Part shown: positions 1 to 5,723 of the stretch, in pieces
How positions within the stretch are numbered: position 1 is the first letter of the stretch
How the letters are laid out: each line of letters starts with the position of its first letter
Origin: CAIMMJ01 sp037131955
Lineage (GTDB): Bacteria > Bacteroidota > Bacteroidia > UBA4408
Assembly: GCA_037131955.1 (NCBI GenBank)
Contig: JBAXQC010000109.1
Location: 1 to 5,723, forward strand
Reading direction: 5' to 3'
DNA length: 5,723 bases
Position numbers and translations under genes: made by a program
The notes under the pieces: generated by a model
The model's input: only the letters and a program-made list of their open reading frames with translations
Told to the model about the DNA's origin: nothing
The model's database searches: none

Positions 1-81
1 TTTGGGCAAAGCCCAATTGAAAAAATTACAAAACGACTTTTTGAGGCTCAACTAAGTAATTGGAACGCCTTTTCTTTTTTA
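1..81. other. Left-edge stretch downstream of the outer-membrane protein gene; possible 3' end of a convergent gene
   Basis: These 81 bases lie beyond the stop codon of the large minus-strand gene. No minus-strand ATG or GTG start occurs here, so the next minus-strand gene does not begin inside the window. On the plus strand two frames enter open from the left edge. One ends at a TAA at 50-52 and reads as a Lys/Leu-rich tail (LGKAQLKKLQNDFLRLN). The other stays open until a TAA at 97-99 and would overlap the minus gene's 3' end. Either could be the tail of a convergent gene, and neither is recognisable. The first leaves a normal 29-base convergent gap; the second has the more AT-rich third codon positions expected in this genome. 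The fragment is too short to decide. Confidence 0.25.
2..16. repeat. Short perfect inverted repeat (6-bp stem, 3-base loop) at the left edge
   Basis: TTGGGC and GCCCAA flank a three-base loop and can form a compact GC-containing hairpin. It lies 66 bases past the stop of the minus-strand outer-membrane protein gene, a reasonable place for a transcription terminator of that operon. The T-tract that would prove this would fall to the left of position 1 and is not in the window. On the plus strand the hairpin is followed by A-rich, not T-rich, sequence, so it is not a plus-strand terminator. If a convergent gene really covers this stretch, the repeat may be chance. Confidence 0.35.
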
Positions 82-3000
82 CTAAAAATATGCCCTTAAC
101 TGCATACTTCCTGTGTGAATAGCTTTATTGGAAGGTGATTTTCTGCCGTCGTAAAATAAATTAAGTTGTAAATAATTATTTATGCTTCTTTGCCAAGTGG
201 CATTCCAAGTATAATTAATACCAGGAACCAATCCTTCTAGCATTTCAAACCCTACTGGTGAGTTTGCATCTCCACTGAACCTTAAATTTAAAACTTGGAA
301 CTTTGCAATAAATGTTCCTTTAGCCGGACTGTTAAATTTTATTTCTGTTCCAAGAGATTGATTGTAAGAAGATTCTTTGGGAGATTCTATCAACGTATTT
401 TTCTTTTCCTTAAAAAAATAGTTCACTGAAATTCTAAATAAATTGCTGGTCTGAAATGCCAGTTCAGGTCTAATTTCTTTGAACTCTAAATTATAATTTC
501 TACTTGCAAAAAAATCAGAGGTGAGGTATTTTGTTCCACTTTGAACTTCAGCAGTGAGAGTAACAATTTTAAATCCGTTTACCCTTAATCTAAACCCCTG
601 AAAGTTGTTTGAGCGTTCTTCGTAACCGTTAACCAGTAGGGTCCTGTTCTTGTTTTGTTGAATAAAATAATCTATTCCATAAATTGGGTCTAATCTATTA
701 AAAGAAAAAGTATTTCTAAATGAATTGTTGAGCGAAGCCAATGATGTATCTTTTTCTAAATTTGAAAAGGGCCAAAGAACAGTTTCTAATTTAGGATTGT
801 TGGTTATTTTTCTTTCTGTTCGGAATGCCGATTGATTGTAAAATTTAGCAACAAATTTTTTTATCCCTCTTGAAGAGGAGGTAAAAATTGAACTAGGATT
901 TATTGTTACAACTTGGTTAAACTGGTTGTTAAAGGTTCTTACATAATTATTGGTGGGTGTAAAAACTCGTATAAATTTTGCTTGATCTTTAAATGCTGCT
1001 ATTTCAAATTCGTTCAGTTCTTTTATTCCATTTTCGTTGTAATCTTTCCATTGATAAACTCCTTGCCCGGGTGTTACTTCCAAGTAATTAAATTCTTTTC
1101 TTATTTCTAAACCAGAGCCAGTTTCAAAAAACTGGTTACTTGTAATTAATCCTTTTAGCATTCTAAAATTATATTCTATTCTTATTAAAAGCGTATTGTC
1201 GGGTTGCTTTTGTGGAGTAAGAAGTGAGTCTATTATTTTTAGTGAACGGTAAGAAAAAACAGTTTTAAATTGGTTGAACATTCCCGGTTTTGTTGCAAAA
1301 GAAAATTGCCAAGTTTGTGCATCTGTCGCCAGATTCATTGATTCATTTTTTGCTCCCCAGTCAAATCTTCTGATGTATTTTAATTGATAATTTGTTTTGG
1401 TTGTATCAGAGTTTGAAATAAAAGATTGATATTCTCGGTAATGAAAACTATTCGGTAACAATAAATCTGAATTTGTTTTAATAAATCTACTGTCTTCGTC
1501 TTCAATAGATGCTGATAACCTTACCGACGAAAAAATAGTTTGATTTACCAAAAGTTTATACCTCAAAAAGCTACTCTTTGAGAGTGAGTCATTGGCAGCT
1601 AAAAAACTAGCGCTACCAATTGCATCAAATGATTTGTATTTGTAGAAATAATTTGTGGCGTGTTTATTTCCTTTGTATCTATTTTGTTCGTTGAAAAATG
1701 AATACGTGTACGAAATATTTTTTTCGGCTTTAAATAATCCCAAACTAATGTTGCCCAATTGCTGTCTTCCCAAAATTCTATCTGAGTTAAAATCTCTGTT
1801 CCAATCTCGTTCAAACTCCGAAGACCTATATCTTTCCAAGTATACGAAGTTGTTGCTTATTTGCTCCACATCAAAACTCGTTTTTAATTTCCATGAGTTT
1901 GTATCAGTTGCATTTAGTTTTCTTTCATCATTTATATTCCATTTTATTCCTAAGCCTTTATCATTTCTTTTGTCTAGATTCGAAAAAGTATTGATGTTGT
2001 TGTTTGTAGCAGCAACCTCTATGTTTAACTTAGTGTGTTTAGAAATTTGATGATCTACTGCAGCCACAAACATCTGTTTTTGTTTTGGCGAAATAAGCAA
2101 AATAATAGGTTCATAATTCCCTTGAGATACCCCATTTACTGGAGCTATCCATTCAAAAACTTTTCCATTGGCAACAGAGTTTTTTTGAATGTAGTTTCCT
2201 CTTGTAACTTGCGAAAATGCCAATTTGTAAAATGCCTTTTGTGGATTTACACTGTATTCGTAAACATCGGAATAGCTTAAACCGTTAGTAATTGTATCTT
2301 TTACTAAGTATAAAATATCAGTCGTATTAAATTCTACTGTATCAACAGACGAAGCCAATGCTGCATTTAAATCGTCGCCAGCAAATTTTAATATATCTTT
2401 TTGGGTATCGCTTAATTCTAAAAGTACTGGTTTGTTTTTGTTGTCTTGTTCAGAAAAAACTTGAAATCTAACGGCAGTTTTTTGCCATTTTACTTCATTA
2501 GAAAATTGAAAAAGTGATCTTGCATAATTTCTATCCGAGTACTGAAACTCTGCGATAATTCTTTTATCTTTTGTAATTATTCTTTTAGCGGTAAAGGTAA
2601 TTTCAGAAGTATTGTAATTTATAACATAGTCGTTTTCTTGACCTCTTTTTAATAATTCACCATCAATGTAAACCCTTTCTGTATTGGCCAAAACAATAAT
2701 GAACAATTCGTTTTCGGCGCCTCTTAATCTATAAGGACCTTGATTTCTTTCTATACCAATAATTGTATTCCTAGAAAATTTCCCCCTAGAAACTGCTGCA
2801 CTTATTTGCACATTGTCTTTTGGAGCATCTTTTTTTGTTCCCAAACTAAATTCCGATGAGAAGCTTCCACCTTGAGCCCTTTTGTTATATGTCATAAAAT
2901 AAGCAGTTGGCTTATACAACTGAAAGTCGCCAACAATTAATTTGCTTTTTTCGTCATTCAACTGTATGTAAACTCTGTCAAACTCTTGCAATTGTTGTGT

Positions 3001-3579
3001 GTTTCCGTCGGGCTGAATTGGAATATTATTGTCAGAAATTGCTGCGGTTAAATTTATATTTTCAGACAATTTTCCATTAAGTTGTAAATTTAAACTTGAA
3101 TTTACTACTACATCTTGGTTGTTTCCAAAAGATATTCCTCTTGATAAACTTCCTGTTTTGTTTAATCCTTCTGTTTTAAAATAATCTTGGTTGGGTGCAG
3201 AAACATCAATAGCATAAGGATTTTTAAAATTGTATGCTTCGTATTCTAGTTTGGTAATGTCTTTTTTAAAAACTTTTCTTGAATACAGCTTATCAAATGT
3301 TCTGTATTTAATTTGTACAGAATCTACTTCTATTTTTGTTAGTAATTTTATGCTCGAAGATGAATAGTCTATCTTAAAAATGTTGGTGATGTTTTCTCCC
3401 GAAAGCTTATAAATAAAAACCTCTCCCGGAACTAAGCTCAATGAATCTACTTGAGTAGAATCTGAAAAAGCTTTTCTAATTATTTTTACTTTACTTACTT
3501 GAGAAAAAGTTTTTGTAATGGAAAAAACAAATAGAGTAAAAAATACTACAAATAAAATTGTGGACTTTGCTTTTTTCAA
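82..3579 (-). CDS. Large secreted, probably beta-barrel outer-membrane protein of unknown function (1165 aa)
   Basis: The N-terminus is a typical Sec signal peptide: KKAK, a hydrophobic core at about residues 8-21, and a likely cut after TFS at 24-26. Residues 143-225 form a conserved-looking block (GSLSRG, then SLNLQLNGKL, SDNNIPIQ, LQEFDRVYIQL, VGDFQL) that I recall, unverified, as similar to the SprA-type surface proteins of Bacteroidetes. SprA itself is about twice this long. Residues 280-350 hold a second motif-rich block (GPYRLRG, ERVYIDGELLKRG, DYVINYN, ITFT). From about 360 to the end the sequence alternates polar and hydrophobic/aromatic residues, as in beta-barrel strands, and it ends in Phe (LRAYF), like an outer-membrane beta-signal. 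A calcium-loop-like DYNENGIKELNE lies at 846-857. The start is a TTG at 3577-3579: an in-frame TAG lies 11 codons upstream, no ATG or GTG lies between, and the next internal Met would lose the signal peptide. The gene follows ispD after 94 bases that show no terminator. The gene call is secure; the function is unknown. Confidence 0.9.
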   Translation of the reverse strand: MKKAKSTILFVVFFTLFVFSITKTFSQVSKVKIIRKAFSDSTQVDSLSLVPGEVFIYKLSGENITNIFKIDYSSSSIKLLTKIEVDSVQIKYRTFDKLYSRKVFKKDITKLEYEAYNFKNPYAIDVSAPNQDYFKTEGLNKTGSLSRGISFGNNQDVVVNSSLNLQLNGKLSENINLTAAISDNNIPIQPDGNTQQLQEFDRVYIQLNDEKSKLIVGDFQLYKPTAYFMTYNKRAQGGSFSSEFSLGTKKDAPKDNVQISAAVSRGKFSRNTIIGIERNQGPYRLRGAENELFIIVLANTERVYIDGELLKRGQENDYVINYNTSEITFTAKRIITKDKRIIAEFQYSDRNYARSLFQFSNEVKWQKTAVRFQVFSEQDNKNKPVLLELSDTQKDILKFAGDDLNAALASSVDTVEFNTTDILYLVKDTITNGLSYSDVYEYSVNPQKAFYKLAFSQVTRGNYIQKNSVANGKVFEWIAPVNGVSQGNYEPIILLISPKQKQMFVAAVDHQISKHTKLNIEVAATNNNINTFSNLDKRNDKGLGIKWNINDERKLNATDTNSWKLKTSFDVEQISNNFVYLERYRSSEFERDWNRDFNSDRILGRQQLGNISLGLFKAEKNISYTYSFFNEQNRYKGNKHATNYFYKYKSFDAIGSASFLAANDSLSKSSFLRYKLLVNQTIFSSVRLSASIEDEDSRFIKTNSDLLLPNSFHYREYQSFISNSDTTKTNYQLKYIRRFDWGAKNESMNLATDAQTWQFSFATKPGMFNQFKTVFSYRSLKIIDSLLTPQKQPDNTLLIRIEYNFRMLKGLITSNQFFETGSGLEIRKEFNYLEVTPGQGVYQWKDYNENGIKELNEFEIAAFKDQAKFIRVFTPTNNYVRTFNNQFNQVVTINPSSIFTSSSRGIKKFVAKFYNQSAFRTERKITNNPKLETVLWPFSNLEKDTSLASLNNSFRNTFSFNRLDPIYGIDYFIQQNKNRTLLVNGYEERSNNFQGFRLRVNGFKIVTLTAEVQSGTKYLTSDFFASRNYNLEFKEIRPELAFQTSNLFRISVNYFFKEKKNTLIESPKESSYNQSLGTEIKFNSPAKGTFIAKFQVLNLRFSGDANSPVGFEMLEGLVPGINYTWNATWQRSINNYLQLNLFYDGRKSPSNKAIHTGSMQLRAYF

Positions 3580-3673
3580 TTCTTTGTTTTTGACCGAGGA
3601 TAAATTCTACATCAATTTTTTTACAATTTAAAGAAACGAAAAAAATGGGTTTTTGTTATTGCAACTACTTTTT

Positions 3674-4339
3674 CTATTTCTGCAAGAGTGCTTTTGCAAC
3701 CAAAAGGTCGAATTTGGTGGTAATTTTAATGTTCTCCTTATTACCTTCTACTAAAAAAATATCTTCTCCTGCTGATTCTAAAACAGAAGCATCGTCTGTA
3801 AACAATTCAGAGAATTCTTGTTCGTAGGCTCTCTTTAGATGCAATGTAACAAAAGTTTGTGGCGTTTGTACCAATGTATAATTTTCTCTGTTGCGTGAGT
3901 AACTTTTCTTTTGAACATGTTCTCTGATAGAATCAACCAAACCAATAACGGGTATTGCATTTCCGTTACTATTAGCTCCATCAAAACAATTTTTAATTGT
4001 TTGTGCACTAACAAATGGTCTAACTCCGTCGTGTATTGCCACCATCCCTTCATCAGAAATGTTGGCCAATCCGTTTTTTACAGATTGGAATCTTGTTGTT
4101 CCTCCACAAACAATTTCGTGAGGAATAGTTATTTTATAGTTGTGCTTAAGCTTATTCCAGTAGGCAATATTTTTTTCTGGAAGCACTAAAATAATTTTTA
4201 TCAGAGGGTCAAAATCATAAAAAGCCTTTAGTGTATAATACAATAAAGGCTTCTTTTTTAAAATCAAAAATTGTTTGGGAACAGAAGTTTGCATTCTTGT
4301 TCCACTGCCTCCAGCAACTATTATTACTGAGCGAGACAT
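3674..4339 (-). CDS. ispD: 2-C-methyl-D-erythritol 4-phosphate cytidylyltransferase (IspD)
   Basis: This cytoplasmic enzyme of the MEP (non-mevalonate) isoprenoid pathway joins CTP and 2-C-methyl-D-erythritol 4-phosphate to give CDP-ME and pyrophosphate. At 221 residues it has normal family length. The CTP-binding loop is VAGGSGTRM at residues 8-16 followed by PKQF at 21-24; Arg15 and Lys22 match the catalytic Arg and Lys of E. coli IspD. Next come GGTTRFQSV (79-87), HDGVRP (103-108, with the metal/nucleotide-site Asp104), VDSIR (135-139), Arg151 and QTPQTF (158-163). TDDASVLE (181-188) and VEGNKENIKIT (197-207), with Lys205 at the substrate phosphate site, complete the pattern. All expected active-site residues are present, so it should be active. 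The ATG at 4337-4339 lies 8 bases after the queA stop and is preceded only by an A-rich stretch, so the two genes are very likely co-transcribed. There is no fused IspF domain. Confidence 0.97.
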   Translation of the reverse strand: MSRSVIIVAGGSGTRMQTSVPKQFLILKKKPLLYYTLKAFYDFDPLIKIILVLPEKNIAYWNKLKHNYKITIPHEIVCGGTTRFQSVKNGLANISDEGMVAIHDGVRPFVSAQTIKNCFDGANSNGNAIPVIGLVDSIREHVQKKSYSRNRENYTLVQTPQTFVTLHLKRAYEQEFSELFTDDASVLESAGEDIFLVEGNKENIKITTKFDLLVAKALLQK

Positions 4340-4347
4340 TTTCTTTA

Positions 4348-5397
4348 TTATAGAATAAGCATTGCATCTCCATAAGAAAGAAATCTGTATTTCTCTTTTA
4401 CAGCAGTGCGATAAGCATCCATTACAAATTCAAAATCTCCAAAAGCACAAATCATCATTAGCAAAGTAGACTCGGGCATGTGAAAATTAGTAATCATGCT
4501 GTTGGCTATGCTAAAATCATATGGCGGGAAAATAAATTTATTTGTCCATCCTTCAAATGGCTTAAGGGTTCCAAGGGTAGATACTGAAGTTTCAATTCCT
4601 CTCATTGTGGTGGTTCCAACCGCACATATCTTCTTTTTGTTTGCTTTTGCTGCGTTCACAATGTCCACAGTGCTTTGTGTGATCCACATTTGTTCAGAAT
4701 CCATTTTATGTTTGGTAAGGTCTTCTACTTCTACTGGTCTAAAAGTACCCAAGCCAACATGCAATGTAATAGGGCAAAAATCAATGCCTTTTAGTTCTAA
4801 ACGTTTCACCAGCTCTTTGCTAAAGTGCAATCCTGCTGTTGGAGCAGCAACTGCACCTTCGTGCTCTGCAAAAACAGTTTGAAAACGATCTACGTCTTCT
4901 GGAGTTACTTTCCTTTTTATGTATTTTGGAAGTGGTGTTTCTCCCAAAGATTCTATAGTAGCCTTGAATTGCTCGTATGGTCCATCGTACAAAAATCTAA
5001 GCGTTCTACCTCTAGATGTAGTATTGTCAATTACTTCGGCAACCAAGCTATCGTCGTCTCCAAAATAAAGTTTGTTTCCAATTCTAATTTTTCTGGCAGG
5101 GTCAACCAATACATCCCACAATCTACTTTCTCGATTTAATTCTCTTAATAAAAATACTTCAATTTTGGCTCCCGTTTTTTCTTTATTACCATACATTCTG
5201 GCAGGAAAAACTTTAGTGTTGTTTGTGATCATTACATCACCATCATCAAAATAATTCAAAAGATCTTTAAACATCTTGTGCTCTATTTTTTTTGTTTTTC
5301 TGTTTAACACCATTAAGCGAGACTCGTCTCGGTTTTTTGAAGGTGTTTCGGCAATAAGTTCTTTGGGTAAGTTAAAATTAAATTGTGATAGTTTCAT
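4348..5397 (-). CDS. queA: S-adenosylmethionine:tRNA ribosyltransferase-isomerase (QueA)
   Basis: QueA moves the ribosyl part of S-adenosylmethionine onto 7-aminomethyl-7-deazaguanine in the anticodon wobble position of tRNAs for Asp, Asn, His and Tyr, forming epoxyqueuosine, the last-but-one step to queuosine. The 349 residues match the usual family length. Family signatures appear in order: FNLPKELIAETPSKNRDESRL (8-28), VMITNNTKVFPAR (55-67), GAKIEVFLL (76-84), LPKYIKR (156-162), DRFQTVFA (170-177), GAVAAPTAGLHF (181-192), HVGLGTFRPV (213-222), HKMDSEQ (230-236), AVGTTTMRGIET (259-270) and TNFHMPESTLLM (303-314). The protein looks complete and active. The ATG at 5395-5397 places the N-terminal motif at the normal distance. 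It is the first clear gene of the minus-strand run, preceded by a good Bacteroidetes-type promoter and followed after 8 bases by ispD. The other queuosine genes are not in the window. Confidence 0.98.
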   Translation of the reverse strand: MKLSQFNFNLPKELIAETPSKNRDESRLMVLNRKTKKIEHKMFKDLLNYFDDGDVMITNNTKVFPARMYGNKEKTGAKIEVFLLRELNRESRLWDVLVDPARKIRIGNKLYFGDDDSLVAEVIDNTTSRGRTLRFLYDGPYEQFKATIESLGETPLPKYIKRKVTPEDVDRFQTVFAEHEGAVAAPTAGLHFSKELVKRLELKGIDFCPITLHVGLGTFRPVEVEDLTKHKMDSEQMWITQSTVDIVNAAKANKKKICAVGTTTMRGIETSVSTLGTLKPFEGWTNKFIFPPYDFSIANSMITNFHMPESTLLMMICAFGDFEFVMDAYRTAVKEKYRFLSYGDAMLIL

Positions 5398-5452
5398 GTA
5401 TTAAATTTAAGTTGTTACAGCAACAAAAATCGTTTTTTGTGCAAAAGGGTTG

Positions 5453-5482
5453 CAAAAGTAATAAAATATTTCTGTAAAGCAA
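5453..5482 (-). promoter_or_regulatory. Bacteroidetes-type promoter for queA-ispD
   Basis: Read on the minus strand, TTG (5480-5482) is followed after 19 bases by TACTTTTG (5453-5460), an exact match to the TAnnTTTG -7 element. The -33 element is ATTG against the consensus TTTG. The spacing fits the known primary sigma factor of this phylum. Transcription would begin near 5447, giving a leader of about 50 bases before the queA ATG. Two GCAAAAG copies (5441-5447 and 5452-5458, plus-strand reading) lie 11 bases apart; the second is part of the -7 element. Confidence 0.7.
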
Positions 5483-5570
5483 TATTATTTCTGTTTAGCT
5501 ATCAATGCCACAGACTATCACTACCAGATAGAATTGTAAATTACTTTAATGTTGCATGCTGTTCATTAAA

Positions 5571-5588
5571 TTGCGTCTGTTAACGCAA
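5571..5588. repeat. Inverted repeat TTGCGT-6-ACGCAA
   Basis: Six-base arms TTGCGT (5571-5576) and ACGCAA (5583-5588) are separated by six bases. Read on the minus strand the hairpin lies 30 bases past the stop of the possible right-edge gene and is followed by TTTAAT, so it could be a weak terminator for that gene. It also overlaps the TACCTTTG element by three bases, so it could instead be an operator. The sequence alone does not choose between these, and a chance repeat is also possible. Confidence 0.35.
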
Positions 5589-5593
5589 AGGTA
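5586..5593 (-). promoter_or_regulatory. Possible second, upstream -7 element (TACCTTTG)
   Basis: On the minus strand TACCTTTG matches TAnnTTTG exactly. The expected TTG about 19-21 bases upstream is missing; the best there is ATG at 5615-5617, so this is only half a promoter. If used, it would give queA a second, longer leader of about 180 bases. It overlaps the inverted repeat at 5571-5588, which could modulate it. Confidence 0.35.
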
Positions 5594-5618
5594 AATGTAT
5601 AAAAAACTTTGGTTCATG

Positions 5619-5723
5619 TTATACTAAGTAGTAGCCCCCTAAAATTCTCGTAAACTCAATTAAATCAATTGATTTGAACGAAAACATGGGATTCAAATCT
5701 ACCGTTTTCTGATGTTTATTTTT
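5619..5723 (-). CDS. Possible 3' end of an unrecognised minus-strand gene, cut by the window edge
   Basis: On the minus strand one frame enters open from the right edge and runs 34 codons to a TAA at 5619-5621. The tail reads ...SIDLIEFTRILGGYYLV. It looks protein-like (mixed hydrophobic and charged residues, mostly A/T-ending codons), but a 34-codon open stretch in AT-rich DNA can occur by chance. An internal ATG (5685-5687) would give only 22 residues. It does not resemble the C-terminus of TruB, a frequent upstream neighbour of queA in this phylum. The stretch also contains two overlapping inverted repeats, which argues mildly for non-coding DNA. I do not recognise a family. Confidence 0.25.
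   Translation of the reverse strand, partial: KNKHQKTVDLNPMFSFKSIDLIEFTRILGGYYLV
5662..5699. repeat. Two overlapping, mutually exclusive inverted repeats
   Basis: AAATCAATTGATTT (5662-5675) is a perfect 14-base palindrome. Its right part is also the left arm of a second inverted repeat: GATTTGAA (5671-5678) pairs with TTCAAATC (5692-5699) across a 13-base loop. The two structures share GATTT and cannot form together. The arms are almost entirely A/T, so stability would be low, and such repeats arise often in AT-rich DNA. They fall inside the possible partial gene at the right edge. Confidence 0.4.

Larger units (their letters stand above)
5398..5618. other. Intergenic region upstream of queA
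   Basis: This 221-base gap shows no credible gene: all ATG-started frames on either strand run for ten codons or fewer. It holds a good promoter candidate (5453-5482) and a second -7-like element (5586-5593) with an overlapping inverted repeat, all oriented toward queA. The transcript leader expected from the near promoter is about 50 nt and AT-rich. I see no tRNA fold and no recognisable riboswitch, including no preQ1 pattern. Just ahead of the queA ATG the leader is A/T-only with no Shine-Dalgarno sequence, normal for Bacteroidetes. Confidence 0.75.

Noticed and set aside
1655..2050. 131-codon plus-strand open frame, and other open frames inside the large gene (913-1110, 2035-2280, 1599-1814)
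   Set aside because: They lie fully inside the outer-membrane protein gene in other frames. Their translations are Phe/Cys/Leu/Ser-rich antisense-type sequence with no recognisable motif.
3645..4189. Open frames of 60-92 codons overlapping ispD on both strands
   Set aside because: They overlap a complete, motif-perfect ispD and have no protein-like features of their own.
4496..5254. Plus-strand open frames opposite queA
   Set aside because: queA is unmistakable over the whole stretch on the minus strand; the opposing frames are shadows without motifs.
5398..5447. preQ1 riboswitch in the queA leader
   Set aside because: The leader is short and A/T-rich and lacks the C-rich stem and pseudoknot pattern of preQ1 classes; QueA also acts after preQ1 is already in tRNA.
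5515..5531. CTATC-7-GATAG small hairpin, and a CTATCA direct repeat nearby (5499-5504, 5515-5520)
   Set aside because: Five-base arms and six-base repeats are expected by chance in AT-rich intergenic DNA; there is no link to a promoter element.
5686..5703. T-arm-like ATTCAAAT sequence suggesting a tRNA end
   Set aside because: The flanking bases do not form the five-pair T stem and there is no acceptor, anticodon or D arm around it.

Overview
The window is AT-rich DNA with the hallmarks of Bacteroidota (Bacteroidetes). There are no Shine-Dalgarno sequences in front of the genes. The promoter-like sequences follow the TTG / TAnnTTTG pattern of that phylum, and the largest gene encodes a Bacteroidetes-type surface/outer-membrane protein. 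The use of IspD shows the organism makes isoprenoids by the MEP pathway. Nothing here fixes genus or family.

Layout, read in the direction of transcription (minus strand, right to left): a possible 3' end of another minus-strand gene at the right edge (5619-5723, weak); a gap of 221 bases (5398-5618) holding one good and one partial promoter candidate and a short inverted repeat; queA (5397-4348); ispD (4339-3674), only 8 bases after queA; a 94-base spacer; and a 1165-residue secreted, probably beta-barrel outer-membrane protein of unknown function (3579-82). The last 81 bases at the left edge (1-81) hold a small perfect hairpin and possibly the 3' end of a convergent plus-strand gene, which cannot be settled from this window.

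queA and ispD almost certainly share a transcript started from the promoter at about 5453-5482. The outer-membrane protein gene follows in the same direction with no terminator or convincing promoter in between, so it may be read from the same transcript. The three products have no obvious common pathway: tRNA queuosine synthesis, isoprenoid precursor synthesis, and an envelope protein.

I do not see a new multi-gene system, mobile element, CRISPR array or RNA gene. The most interesting object is the large unassigned outer-membrane protein. It has an apparent TTG start, a SprA-like N-terminal conserved stretch (from memory, unverified) and a calcium-binding-like DxNxNG loop embedded in the predicted barrel.
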